NCBI GenBank assembly: GCA_031272075.1
Contig: JAISUK010000015.1
Coordinates: 40,355 to 104,354 of the forward strand
Origin: Dysgonamonadaceae bacterium
Lineage (GTDB): Bacteria > Bacteroidota > Bacteroidia > Bacteroidales > Azobacteroidaceae
Direction: 5' to 3'
DNA length: 64,000 bases
Shown here: positions 25,993-35,161 of the stretch, one piece after another
Position numbering within the stretch: the stretch's first letter is position 1
Layout: each line of letters opens with the position of its first letter
Notes under the pieces: model-generated
What the model saw: only the letters and a program-made list of their open reading frames with translations
Database searches by the model: none
What the model was told of the DNA's origin: nothing
Translations under genes and position numbers: made by a program

Positions 25993-26748
25993 TTAGAGTA
26001 TACACAAATTTGGGAAACTGCGTGAAACAGGCTTCAGCAGTTCATCATGGGGGGGCAGTTCGGTGATCAGGTAATCGATACGGGACAAATCGGCTATTTG
26101 ATAACGCTTTTGAACATTCATTTTCTCTGAAATGGTGATCAACACCTTTTTGTTCGATACTTCAAACATCGCTTTGTTGACTTCCACAAGATCAAGATCG
26201 ATGTCCGTAAGTCCGCGTTCGACAGATAAAGCATTTACACCCATGAAACAGAGGTCGCAACGTAATCGGTAAAGTTCATTGATGGTGCGCGTCCCGACAT
26301 GGATATTGCTGTTCTTGTGCAACCTGCCACCGATGGTATATACGTTCACATTCTCGTGGTCTGACAAGGCGATTGCGATCTGGGGACTAACCGTGAAGAT
26401 GGTGAGGTTGTAACTGTCGGGAATAATGTTGGCGATCTCAAACATGGTGGTTCCTCCTTCCATCAGTATTGTCATATCGTCTTTGATGAGTGCAATCGCT
26501 TTTTTTGCTATCGTTTGCTTCTCTTCCTGCGCATATACGCTCTGTCCTGAAATGAAAGGCTTGACCATCGTTTTACTCACCGCGCCGCCATGCACCCGAA
26601 CCAGCTGATCGGCATCGGCCAACTCTTTCAGGTCTCTGCGGACAGTATCTTCCGATACCTTCAACAGCGAACTGAGATCGATCGACAATACTTTATTATG
26701 AAGATTGATCTGCTTCATAATCTTCTTAAAGCGTTCCTCTTTCAACAT
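25993..26748 (-). CDS. DeoR-family transcriptional regulator
   Basis: 251 residues. N-terminal helix-turn-helix with LLKVSEDTVRRDLKELADAD followed by QLVRVHGGAV is the DeoR signature. The C-terminal sugar-phosphate-sensing domain shows MEGGTTMFEIANIIP, IGGRLHKNSNIHVG and CDLCFMGVNALSVERGLTD. It is the first gene of the minus-strand cluster, 23 bases before susC. DeoR proteins respond to phosphorylated sugars, which fits the kinases and MurQ encoded in the same cluster and across the divergent promoter. Confidence 0.92.
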   Translation of the reverse strand: MLKEERFKKIMKQINLHNKVLSIDLSSLLKVSEDTVRRDLKELADADQLVRVHGGAVSKTMVKPFISGQSVYAQEEKQTIAKKAIALIKDDMTILMEGGTTMFEIANIIPDSYNLTIFTVSPQIAIALSDHENVNVYTIGGRLHKNSNIHVGTRTINELYRLRCDLCFMGVNALSVERGLTDIDLDLVEVNKAMFEVSNKKVLITISEKMNVQKRYQIADLSRIDYLITELPPHDELLKPVSRSFPNLCIL

Positions 26749-26810
26749 GCCGTAAATTCAAGTAATAGAGTTAATTAAAACCAATCTATGCGGTTTTTTG
26801 CGTTTTTATA

Positions 26811-26844
26811 ATTGCAAAAATACGCTTTTACACGAAACAACAAA
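26811..26844 (-). promoter_or_regulatory. Bacteroidota-type promoter for deoR-susC cluster
   Basis: On the minus strand TATTTTTG (-7 type TAnnTTTG) lies about 18 bases after a TTTG (-33 type), in the order expected for the main sigma factor of Bacteroidota. It should start transcription about 65 bases before the deoR ATG. Confidence 0.65.
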
Positions 26845-27069
26845 ATAATTTTCACATTTTTAACAAACTTTCACTATTAAATAGCTGCAATCAGGAATAA
26901 TAAACCGCCTTTTTTTTCTTTTTTGAGGAAAATAATGTCATTTCTGCTCATAATCAGTGTCTTGCTATAAAGTCGACAAATATAGAAATTCCGAACTCCG
27001 TTGCCCAAGCATGAATGAATAACTGCCACTTTTTTTTCTTTATAGATAGACACGAATGATAATATTTTT

Positions 27070-27077
27070 TATTTTTG
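27070..27077 (+). promoter_or_regulatory. -7 element for GH109-like gene
   Basis: TATTTTTG followed by TAG fits the TAnnTTTG consensus and lies 30 bases before the ATG at 27108. The -33 box is weak. Confidence 0.55.
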
Positions 27078-27107
27078 TAGTCTTAATTCAATCATAATTT
27101 AATTTAC

Positions 27108-28478
27108 ATGAGAAATACAGTTAATTTTACATCTTTGCTATTGTGCTTGAGCATGATATGCTCAAACTGCGGCGAAAGTAAACAAGCGAACAGTCAAAGC
27201 AACCGTCCGGCAGGACAGGAAAGCGTTCTGAAACTGGCCGTCGACCCCATCCCAACTGTACGCATCGGTTTTATCGGATTGGGAAATCGCGGGGAATCGG
27301 CCGTTTACCGATACACTTTCCTCGAAGGCGTGGAAATTAAAGCCCTTTGCGACCTGAAACAGGACTATATCGACCGCGCGCAAAAACAGCTTGCGGACAA
27401 AAGCCTGCCAAAAGCGGACGAATACATCGGTCAAGAAGCCTGGAAACAACTGTGTGAACGCGATGATATCGATCTGGTGTATATCTGTACCGACTGGCTC
27501 ACACATACCCCCATGGCGGTTTACGCCATGCAGCACGGCAAGCACGTTGCAGTGGAAGTGCCCGCCGCGACTACCCTGCAGGAATGTTGGGATTTGGTCA
27601 ATACGGCTGAAAAAACAAGAAAACACTGCATGATGCTAGAAAACTGCTGCTACGACTTCTTCGAACTGAATACCCTCAATATGGTGCAACAAGGCTTATT
27701 CGGCGAATTGGTGCACGGTGAAGGCGCCTATATCCACGATCTTCGCTCACTCAATTTCGACGGTTCAGGCGAATCGAAATCCTATTATGTCAATATGTGG
27801 CGGTTACGCTTCAACGAACAACATACCGGAAATCCCTATCCCACACACGGACTGGGCCCCATCTGTCAAGCTTTCAATATCCATCGCGGCGACAAGTTGA
27901 ATTACCTGGTGTCCGTCTCAACCAACCAGTTCGGCATGACTGAATATGCAAAACAAAAATTCGGTGACGACTCCCCGGAAGCCCAACAGGAATATTCGCT
28001 CGGTGATATGAATACCACCATCATCCGTACAGAGCTGGGTAAAACCATCGTGATTCAGCACGACGTGACCAGTCCCCGCCCGTACAACCGCCATCATATC
28101 CTGAGCGGCACCAAAGGGTTTGCACAGAAATACCCCGTGCAAGGAATTGCCCTCGAACCCCAGGCGCACAGTTTTGTGCCCGCCGCACAGTTCGACTCGC
28201 TGATGACGACATACAAACACCCTTTCATTCAGGAAATCGGCGAATATGCCAAAAAGGTCGGCGGTCACGGCGGCATGGATTTTATCATGGATTACCGCCT
28301 GATCCACTGCCTACGAAACGGATTGCCGCTCGACCAGGATGTCTACGACGCTGCGGAATGGTCATGCCTCGTAGAACTGACCGAACAATCGGTCAAAGCG
28401 GGTGGAAAACCGGTAGAGATTCCCGACTTTACGCGCGGAGAATGGAACAAGTTGAACGGACTGAATTTCGCCAAATAA
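27108..28478 (+). CDS. GH109-like Gfo/Idh/MocA glycosidase (alpha-N-acetylgalactosaminidase type), lipoprotein
   Basis: 456 residues with a lipoprotein-like signal (Cys in CSNCGESK) and a Rossmann domain (VRIGFIGLGNRGESAV). Motifs YPTHGLGPICQAFNIHRGD, GHGGMDFIMDYRLIHCLRNG and LPLDQDVYDAAEWSCLVELT are those of GH109, the NAD-dependent retaining alpha-N-acetylgalactosaminidases. It would release terminal GalNAc in the periplasm or at the surface using a bound NAD. Neighbour: a NahK-like kinase 29 bases downstream, a natural partner for the released sugar. A plain oxidoreductase of the same fold is the alternative. Confidence 0.82.
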   Translation: MRNTVNFTSLLLCLSMICSNCGESKQANSQSNRPAGQESVLKLAVDPIPTVRIGFIGLGNRGESAVYRYTFLEGVEIKALCDLKQDYIDRAQKQLADKSLPKADEYIGQEAWKQLCERDDIDLVYICTDWLTHTPMAVYAMQHGKHVAVEVPAATTLQECWDLVNTAEKTRKHCMMLENCCYDFFELNTLNMVQQGLFGELVHGEGAYIHDLRSLNFDGSGESKSYYVNMWRLRFNEQHTGNPYPTHGLGPICQAFNIHRGDKLNYLVSVSTNQFGMTEYAKQKFGDDSPEAQQEYSLGDMNTTIIRTELGKTIVIQHDVTSPRPYNRHHILSGTKGFAQKYPVQGIALEPQAHSFVPAAQFDSLMTTYKHPFIQEIGEYAKKVGGHGGMDFIMDYRLIHCLRNGLPLDQDVYDAAEWSCLVELTEQSVKAGGKPVEIPDFTRGEWNKLNGLNFAK

Positions 28479-28500
28479 CAAGAAAAATAACTATCAATTA

Positions 28501-28513
28501 TTGACGTATGAAA
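28501..28513 (+). promoter_or_regulatory. TTGACGTATGAAA start motif without leader (nahK-like)
   Basis: The 13-mer carries the ATG of the NahK-like kinase (28508), preceded by an AT-rich stretch as in the leaders but with no leader body. Confidence 0.5.
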
Positions 28514-29590
28514 AACATCGCTGCCCAATTTGAGATAAACGGAGAAATTGCCGACATCACGCCACTCAAGATCGGGCATATCAACGACTCCTATATCGTA
28601 CATGCGAAAAATGCAAACGATCCTTCCTACTTTTTACAAAAGATCAATGCCAATATCTTCAAAGATGTAGCGGGATTGCAACAAAACATACAGCTGGTGA
28701 CCGATCACCTGCGCAAAAAACTTGCGGACAAAGGAGTATCAGACCTCGACCGGAAGGTGCTGCGGCTGATTCCGACCAAAGACGGCAAACTGTTCTATCA
28801 GACAGCCGATGACGACTATTGGCGGATGTATGTCTATATCCAAAACACCCATGGCTACGACGCCATCACGCCGGAATTGGCCTATAAAGCCGGAGTCGCT
28901 TTCGGCGATTTCCAGGACATGCTCTCCGATATCGATAAAACACATCTGATCGAGACCATTCCCGATTTCCATAACATGGAATTTCGATTGCAACAATTCC
29001 GTGATGCCGTCGAAGACAACAAAGCAGGACGCCTGGCCAAGACACAGCAGATTGTGGCGGAAATAGAAAAACGCGCGGACGAAATGTGTCGCCCGCAACA
29101 GCTTTTCCGCGAAGGTAGACTGGTGAAACGCATCAATCACTGCGATACGAAAGTAAACAACATGCTCTTCGACGAAAATGACGAACCCACCTGCATTGTT
29201 GACCTGGATACCGTCATGCCGGGGTTTGTGCTCTCGGATTTCGGCGATTTCATGCGCACTGCTGCCAATACCGGCGCTGAAGATGATGCAAATCTCGACA
29301 ATATCGGCGTCGACATGGAAATCTTTGAGGCGTATACGAAAGGGTATCTGCGAAAGGCGACATTCCTGACGCCCGTCGAACTCGATAACCTGGCGTTTGG
29401 CGCTAAATTGTTGAGCTATATGCAAACCGTACGCTTCTTTACCGACTATCTCAACGGGGATACCTATTATAAAATACAATATCCGGAACACAACCTGCAA
29501 CGCACCCTCGCGCAACTCAGACTGTTGCAAAGCCAGGAAGCGCATTTCGATACGATGCGGCAGATTGTTCAAAAATACAGCGGCAGGTAA
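28508..29590 (+). CDS. N-acetylhexosamine 1-kinase-like phosphotransferase
   Basis: A 360-residue kinase of the aminoglycoside phosphotransferase fold. It parallels NahK of Bifidobacterium longum along its length: an N-terminal GHINDSYIVHA glycine loop, AGVAFGDFQDMLSDID, INHCDTKVNNMLFDE (catalytic loop), IVDLDTVMPGFVLSDFGD (metal-binding Asp), and the FFTDYLNGDTYYKIQYPEHN tail. The expected reaction is ATP-dependent formation of GalNAc-1-phosphate or GlcNAc-1-phosphate. Paired with the GH109-like gene. The uridylyltransferase and 4-epimerase of a full route are not in the window. Confidence 0.85.
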   Translation: MKNIAAQFEINGEIADITPLKIGHINDSYIVHAKNANDPSYFLQKINANIFKDVAGLQQNIQLVTDHLRKKLADKGVSDLDRKVLRLIPTKDGKLFYQTADDDYWRMYVYIQNTHGYDAITPELAYKAGVAFGDFQDMLSDIDKTHLIETIPDFHNMEFRLQQFRDAVEDNKAGRLAKTQQIVAEIEKRADEMCRPQQLFREGRLVKRINHCDTKVNNMLFDENDEPTCIVDLDTVMPGFVLSDFGDFMRTAANTGAEDDANLDNIGVDMEIFEAYTKGYLRKATFLTPVELDNLAFGAKLLSYMQTVRFFTDYLNGDTYYKIQYPEHNLQRTLAQLRLLQSQEAHFDTMRQIVQKYSGR

Positions 29591-29641
29591 AGGGGAGGAT
29601 TCTCGTTGAATTAGAAAATCGTCTTCCTGTCGCGTGGCAAG

Positions 29642-32044
29642 TTACAGGATGAGGTTGTCGCGATGTTTTACAGCCTGCTTTTTCCCGTTGATGATGATGG
29701 TTTCCAGCGATTGGAGCGGCGGGAGATGCAGCACGATTTTCTGAGGTCTTTCCCTCCATTCGCCGGAGAAAGCAACGGTGAGCGTTTTGCCGTCAGTCGA
29801 TTTTTTGAAGCGGAGATTGACGGGTCCGTATTCCGTAGGCATCTTTTCAAACACCGTCTCTTCTTCCGAAGACAGCCAAGCCAGGGGGCATAGTCGCAAC
29901 AAATGCAATTCGCCGTTCACAATCTGCTCGTCGATCACCGACAGTCGGGCGAGGTTGAATGCCATAGCTACCGTCATGGGCGTCGACTGTATGCCGTGGC
30001 GATGTTCACACCCGATATATGTGTTTTGCGCCGATGCGCCGATCATCAGACTGTACATCCCTTCCAGGAAATGTTTCCTGTCCCGCAATTGCCATGAATG
30101 GAACACATTCCAGCTATAACACGGCTCACAGGTAGAAATTTCCCTGTCTAGAAAAGGTCGACAAAGGGGATTAAACCGTGTGCCGTACAGTTTTTTGTTT
30201 GGCCCTTCTCGGAAAAAATCCACGATGTCGCGCATGATCTGATCGTCTGCATCCATCAGTCCTGCCCAAACCAAAATCATCGGGCCTGTATCCAGGTAAA
30301 AGGCATCCGAGAAATAATGGTACGGCGCAGGTTGCAGGGTGAGGTTTGTGGGCGGTTTATAGCGTTTGTTGCCTTGTGCGTCCGTCCAACGTTGTCCGTC
30401 TTCCGCCAACTGGTGGTAGACTTCATTGAATCTTTTCCTGAAATCATTCGCAAAATGGTCAAATTCCGCTGCACGGGGATGGTTGATAAGGTATAAAAAA
30501 CGGACGGCAGTAGTAAGTCCTTTATAGCTCCAAGCCATATTCCACACCGCCTGCACCGGCATCAACTCGTCGGTGGCATTGCCGGGCGGAAGCATGCCCT
30601 TGACGCCGTCGTGATTTTCTTTGGCGCACATATCTTTGATGAAATCGCATCCCTTGACGATCGGTTCCGTCCATTTTTCTATGAATGACATATTGTTAGA
30701 CAGCAACGCATGCGTGCAAACTTCGTGCATGATCGCTCCGTGATCGGTGAGCCAGTCAAAAGCCGTCAGGTGCTTGGGTGTGCTGAAATATCCGGGATGC
30801 AGGTCGTATGCCGGTCCGGGTGGTTTCACTGTGCCCTGGTTTTTCCTGAAGAGTTCGAGGTGTCGGTCTACTGCTTCATAATATCCCATGAGGTCGAGCA
30901 ACATGTGCGCCGTAGCAGAAGTCGGTGTGCTCCACAGGTTGTCGTAACCCCACGAACCCGTCAAGAAAGTATATTCTCCGGAGACATAATCTTTTTCCGC
31001 CACTACTTCGGCGAGTTTCAAATTCTGTGAAAGCCATTTATTGAAAAAATCTTCCGGAACGTGCACTTCGGCGGCTGTGGCGGGTGTGGTTTTCCAGTAA
31101 TTTTCCGATTGCGCAAGCGCACTTTCGAATCCCAAGGCTGCCTCCTGTTCCATTTCCTCCAAAGATTCGGGTAGCATCGGCAGTAAGAGATCGACATGGT
31201 CACCCACTTGTGCTGCAAAATCGATTTTTAAGTTGTAAATGCCTTCTTTAAATTCGGAAAAAATCACTTTTCCTGCATTTACAGGCAATACGGTCATCCT
31301 CACTTTGCCGTCAGGTTCCAGGATATTCATTCCCATTTTGTCGTTTTGCTTAAAATCTACGCTTTTCAATTGCTTGGAGTAGGGAGCCAACGCCGGATTG
31401 ATATCCACCGTAATGCCGTCGTCTTGCAGATAGCGTTGTGCATGAAAATAATATAGCCTGCTGAGTTGCATCGAGAAGGTGAATTTTTCGGGGTGGCGGA
31501 GTGCATCCACATGCGTTACCGACAGGCGTATCCAGGCATACAGCGGTTCAATGCCGGATTGTACTTCGGTCGCGCCTTTGATGTGAGCGAACACTTCCTG
31601 CCGCACTACCAAGCCTTCCTGCAACGGGAAGTCCGTCCATAAGACAGGCGTCTGCTTGTCGAAACGCCAGCCTTGCAGCCCGTGTCCGCCATCTACACGC
31701 CACTGAGAAGTGATCGTCGCAGGCAGTTCTTCGGGATTGCCGTTTGCCGAAGGAATCAGTTTCAACATAAAATCCTGTCCGAGCCATTTCAATGCATGCG
31801 GGCGAGCGGGCGTCCAATTGGGACAGGGTTCGGCCATGATGGCGCCGTTGTAAAGAACGTTGAAACGAAAATAATGGTCTTTCCAACCGATGGGCGTCCA
31901 TACATGCCGTTGGTCGGGCCACCACAGTTTTGCCAGCTCTACATTCGGTTCGTTGTCCGGGCTGTATACAGCAGGCTTTCCCGCAAACAATGATGCTGCC
32001 GCGATGCTTGCTGACAGCAAGAAAGTGATAAGCAGTGTTTTCAT
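29642..32044 (-). CDS. Secreted six-hairpin-type glycosidase-like protein
   Basis: 800 residues with a signal peptide. An N-terminal beta-sandwich (WWPDQRHVWTPIGWKDHYFR; NVLYNGAIMAEPCPNW) is followed by an alpha/alpha-barrel-like domain with TGSWGYDNLWSTPTSATAHM, LTDHGAIMHEVCTHALLSNN, WNMAWSYKGLTTAV and YTGCEHRHG-like elements, and a short C-terminal beta-domain. I recognise the general (alpha/alpha)6 glycosidase architecture but not a named GH family. It is the last gene of the second cluster, converges with the kinase gene, and is preceded by leader copy 3, so its expression may be set apart from susCD. Confidence 0.6.
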   Translation of the reverse strand: MKTLLITFLLSASIAAASLFAGKPAVYSPDNEPNVELAKLWWPDQRHVWTPIGWKDHYFRFNVLYNGAIMAEPCPNWTPARPHALKWLGQDFMLKLIPSANGNPEELPATITSQWRVDGGHGLQGWRFDKQTPVLWTDFPLQEGLVVRQEVFAHIKGATEVQSGIEPLYAWIRLSVTHVDALRHPEKFTFSMQLSRLYYFHAQRYLQDDGITVDINPALAPYSKQLKSVDFKQNDKMGMNILEPDGKVRMTVLPVNAGKVIFSEFKEGIYNLKIDFAAQVGDHVDLLLPMLPESLEEMEQEAALGFESALAQSENYWKTTPATAAEVHVPEDFFNKWLSQNLKLAEVVAEKDYVSGEYTFLTGSWGYDNLWSTPTSATAHMLLDLMGYYEAVDRHLELFRKNQGTVKPPGPAYDLHPGYFSTPKHLTAFDWLTDHGAIMHEVCTHALLSNNMSFIEKWTEPIVKGCDFIKDMCAKENHDGVKGMLPPGNATDELMPVQAVWNMAWSYKGLTTAVRFLYLINHPRAAEFDHFANDFRKRFNEVYHQLAEDGQRWTDAQGNKRYKPPTNLTLQPAPYHYFSDAFYLDTGPMILVWAGLMDADDQIMRDIVDFFREGPNKKLYGTRFNPLCRPFLDREISTCEPCYSWNVFHSWQLRDRKHFLEGMYSLMIGASAQNTYIGCEHRHGIQSTPMTVAMAFNLARLSVIDEQIVNGELHLLRLCPLAWLSSEEETVFEKMPTEYGPVNLRFKKSTDGKTLTVAFSGEWRERPQKIVLHLPPLQSLETIIINGKKQAVKHRDNLIL

Positions 32045-32131
32045 ACGTCAATATTTTTTTTAAAGGTCGTATGGAACTCGCATGTCATTATTGTCATCAA
32101 CTTGGATGTTAGAACATCATGCTCGTTTCAT
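32042..32131 (-). repeat. Interspersed start-site leader, copy 3 (before six-hairpin glycosidase)
   Basis: On the minus strand the first ATG (32131) overlaps the stop of the upstream lipoprotein gene as ATGA. Micro-ORF 1 (MKRA) is intact, micro-ORF 2 is cut to MMF by a changed base, and micro-ORF 3 is MTIMTCEFHTTFKKNIDV, whose stop TGA overlaps the ATG of the glycosidase (ATGA). Upstream gene, leader and downstream gene are thus tied by stop-start overlaps. The ATG-to-ATG span is 87. Confidence 0.85.
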
Positions 32132-33342
32132 TTACTTACATCCCAAAATCCATTGATATCGAAATGATATTTCCACAAGATCTTGTTGGCATCCAAGGCC
32201 AGCAGGTCGCTGCCAAAAGCGGTGACAATGCTGTATTTATTCCATCCGCTGCCGATTTGTTTCTTTTCGCCGACATTTTTCTGATTGTCAACGGGGATCA
32301 GCCATAAATTGCCTGCATTGTCGATCGCCAGCAGATCGGAGCCATACGCGAGTATCTGAACGTATGCGTCCCATCCGCTCCCCATATTGATCGCTGCGTC
32401 GACCAAATTGGCGGATAATACCGGAAGCGCTGTCATATTGCCGTACGCATCAACGCAGAACAGGCATTGTTGATCGAACGAAGAGAAGACTTTGCTGTAG
32501 CCGTTCAGGGTGACAAGCGTACCCAGATTGGAATTGACCATGGCCGTGTTTCGATCCCAACTGTAGTAAATCACTGCGCCGTTGGGATAATGCCCAAGTA
32601 TAGCGTCGATATAGGGGATTGTCCAATCAAATCCGTCCCATCCATACCATTGAACTCCGGTAATATTGGAATCAAAGGTCTCGTTTCCGGCATTGTAGGC
32701 ATAGTATTGCATGATTCCGCCATTGATTTCCGGCTCGCAAATGACCAGGTAATTGTAGAACATAAACAGGTTCTTGATGGTCTTGTCGGAGGCGTCAAAC
32801 ACCTTTACCGGCGGTTCTTCACCCAGTGGATAGGTGCCGGAAATGAGAAAATACACTGTTTTCAGTTTTTCATTCACTGTGAATCCCTCATCCACAGAAC
32901 TGATGGTGATCGGAAGCAATTGTGGTTCGCCGGGGATGAGATAGCCTTCGGTTACCAGGTTGATGTTTACCTTGCTGCTGTTCAGTTCGCCGGGCGGAAT
33001 CACGCACTGCGATTGCCCGATCGTATAACTTGCAGCGGAAAGTAACGGATAATTGGTGCCGTTGGCTGCATTGAACTCCGCAACCGATTCGGGCGAAACA
33101 GCAAAGTTTACTGCAATATTGTTGTTATTCGAGACATAGCCTCCAAGACAGGCATTGAAAAATATTGTCTGCACTTCGTCCGACACATCCAGTTGCGCGA
33201 GGTATGGATAATCGTACGCTTGGCGTAAATAGATGTTGCTGTATTGTGCTATATCTTTCATCGGATCGTCTACCGTTTCTCCGCAAGAAAAGAGTAAACC
33301 TGCGATGACTATCAATGGAACTATTTTTACTATTGTTTTCAT
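32128..33342 (-). CDS. DUF1735-like lipoprotein with tachylectin-like propeller
   Basis: A 404-residue lipoprotein (lipobox LFSC). An N-terminal DUF1735-type region with VNFAVSPESVAEFNAANGTN and YPLLSAASYTI is followed, from about residue 185, by five repeats of about 42 residues with GSGWDAYVQI, GSGWNKYSIV and DLLAIDNAGNLWLIP / DLLALDANKILWKYH, again tachylectin-2-like. It lies in the SusE position of the second cluster, after SusD. The stop overlaps leader copy 3. Predicted role: surface capture of N-acetylhexosamine-containing glycan. Confidence 0.78.
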   Translation of the reverse strand: MKTIVKIVPLIVIAGLLFSCGETVDDPMKDIAQYSNIYLRQAYDYPYLAQLDVSDEVQTIFFNACLGGYVSNNNNIAVNFAVSPESVAEFNAANGTNYPLLSAASYTIGQSQCVIPPGELNSSKVNINLVTEGYLIPGEPQLLPITISSVDEGFTVNEKLKTVYFLISGTYPLGEEPPVKVFDASDKTIKNLFMFYNYLVICEPEINGGIMQYYAYNAGNETFDSNITGVQWYGWDGFDWTIPYIDAILGHYPNGAVIYYSWDRNTAMVNSNLGTLVTLNGYSKVFSSFDQQCLFCVDAYGNMTALPVLSANLVDAAINMGSGWDAYVQILAYGSDLLAIDNAGNLWLIPVDNQKNVGEKKQIGSGWNKYSIVTAFGSDLLALDANKILWKYHFDINGFWDVSK

Positions 33343-33349
33343 ACGTCAA
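33337..33349 (-). promoter_or_regulatory. TTGACGTATGAAA start motif, possibly a shrunken leader (DUF1735 gene)
   Basis: The 13-mer holds the ATG at 33342. Upstream on the minus strand, between the SusD stop and this site, ATGAAACAGGAC and TTTTAAAA recall the two ends of the leader, as if its middle had been deleted. The resemblance is weak. Confidence 0.35.
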
Positions 33350-33383
33350 TTAATTGATTTTAAAATGTCCTGTTTCATTTTTC

Positions 33384-35159
33384 TTACCATCCCGGAGTTT
33401 GTAACAAGGCTCCTTGCGAACGAGCGATATCGTCTTGCGGGATTGGGAATAAATAATGCTTCGGGGCTTCAAAAACCCGGTCTTCCACCACGCGACGAGA
33501 GAAAAAATCGTTGCCCGATACATCGATATTCAGTCCGTGGATAGGCCGATTGTCGATGACAGCAGCCGTTTTCCAGCGATGGCAATCGAAATAGCGATGC
33601 GTTTCAAAAGCCAACTCTATCTTGCGCTCGATATGGATGCGGATGCGCATCTCGTCTTTGTTGAGCGTGTTGGGGAGATTCGGCATTCCCGCCCTGGCGC
33701 GAATCAAGTTCACATATTTGAATACATCGGGGTCGGGCGTATTGCCTCCCGCTTCGTTGAGCGCTTCGGCATAGTTCAGGTAGATTTCTCCTAAACGGAA
33801 GCGAATCCAGGTCTTCACTTCATATTTGCCTTGCACTACATTGACGTTCGGGCTGGACATCTTACGCATCAGGTAGCCGGTCTTGCTGTATCCGCCGGTA
33901 GTCTTTTTACCGTCCAGCCCGCCGGAATAAAATTGCAGCACACGTCCGCGCCATTCCGCTCCGTTGTAATTGATAGAGGCATAGAAGCGCGGTTCGCGGC
34001 CAACAAATTTGTTTCCCAAATTGTCATTGTAACCCGAAGCGGCATTGACCACCGGATTGCCGTCATCGTTGTAACGTGGATCGCCGTTTTCATCCAGCAC
34101 GAAAGGATATTCGTTGGTGCCCGCCATACCATAAGAATCCACGATCTCCTGGGTAGGAGCGTAATATGATACGCCTCCCATGCCGTTGGGAGTCATTCGC
34201 AATTCACAGTCCGAAGCGGCGCTCAATTCCAGGTTAGAGGTAAAGATAATTTCTTTATTGTAGCGTTCAAGGAACAGTTCCGAGTAAGAGTCAACCGGGT
34301 CGCCGCTGGCAGCATAATACAATGCTCCGCCGGCGGCCTCAAAAGCTTTGATACATTCCAATGAGGCGTCTGCGGCCTCTTTCCATTTGTTGGCATCATA
34401 GTCGGGGAAGAGTTTGCGCCCCTGCGCATCGAAATAATTGGCATAATTTGCATTGCCGTTGAACAATGGGCTGGCGGCATACAGCAGAATACGTGATTTC
34501 AGGGCCAAGGCAGCAGCGGCAATCGGCTTGCCCATTTCTGCCGAGTTTCTGCTGGCAGGTAATAAGGCGCCCGACTCATCACATTCTTGCACTATAAAAT
34601 CGATGCAATCTGCCAGCGGTTCGCGGACGATAGTGGTGAAATCTTCGTTAGCTCCATACGACCTCCTGGCAAGCGGGATCGGTCCGTGCGTCCTGATGCC
34701 CAGGAAATGGAAGTACGCACGAAGAAATTTCATTTCGCCGATCCATTCTTGTTTCAACTTTTCATCCATGGGAGTCACGTCGATATTTTCCAGGAACAGG
34801 TTCACTTTGCGCGATCCTTCCCAAACCGTCGACCAGATTCGTGCGTTCAATACGTTTGCAGGACTCCACGATCCGCTGTTCATGGCTTGGCTGAAAGCAT
34901 CTGCCAGCGACATTTCCATCTCGTCCGAAGCGCCTACAAAAGGATTGCGACCGTAGGAGAAGTCGAACCACAATTCATTGGATAAGTGGGCGTAGGTAGC
35001 AGCCATAAATCGTTCTACATATTCCCGTTTGGCAAACACGTCGTCCAGGGTTAAGTCTTCATTCGGTTGTTTATCGAGATAATCAGCGCATGAGCTAACC
35101 AATACAGTCATGCCGACGGTGATTATTGTAATTATATTTTTCCAGTTCATAGCGTTCAT
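33384..35159 (-). CDS. RagB/SusD family nutrient-uptake lipoprotein
   Basis: 591 residues. Lipobox VSSC followed by ADYLDKQPNED is a standard SusD head; MKFLRAYFHFLGIRTHGPIP and a C-terminal LNKDEMRIRIHIERKIELAFETHRYFDCHRW fit the family. A second ATG three codons in gives MNWKNIIT and could be the real start. It follows the STN-type SusC by two bases, so the pair is translationally close and acts as one transporter. Confidence 0.94.
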   Translation of the reverse strand: MNAMNWKNIITIITVGMTVLVSSCADYLDKQPNEDLTLDDVFAKREYVERFMAATYAHLSNELWFDFSYGRNPFVGASDEMEMSLADAFSQAMNSGSWSPANVLNARIWSTVWEGSRKVNLFLENIDVTPMDEKLKQEWIGEMKFLRAYFHFLGIRTHGPIPLARRSYGANEDFTTIVREPLADCIDFIVQECDESGALLPASRNSAEMGKPIAAAALALKSRILLYAASPLFNGNANYANYFDAQGRKLFPDYDANKWKEAADASLECIKAFEAAGGALYYAASGDPVDSYSELFLERYNKEIIFTSNLELSAASDCELRMTPNGMGGVSYYAPTQEIVDSYGMAGTNEYPFVLDENGDPRYNDDGNPVVNAASGYNDNLGNKFVGREPRFYASINYNGAEWRGRVLQFYSGGLDGKKTTGGYSKTGYLMRKMSSPNVNVVQGKYEVKTWIRFRLGEIYLNYAEALNEAGGNTPDPDVFKYVNLIRARAGMPNLPNTLNKDEMRIRIHIERKIELAFETHRYFDCHRWKTAAVIDNRPIHGLNIDVSGNDFFSRRVVEDRVFEAPKHYLFPIPQDDIARSQGALLQTPGW

Positions 35160-35161
35160 AA

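Larger units (their letters stand above)
26749..27107. other. Divergent control region between deoR and the GH109-like gene
   Basis: A 359-base AT-rich gap with no credible coding frame. It holds two outward promoters (listed separately) and several T-runs. A natural place for the DeoR operator, but I see no clear inverted repeat that I would name. Confidence 0.6.
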
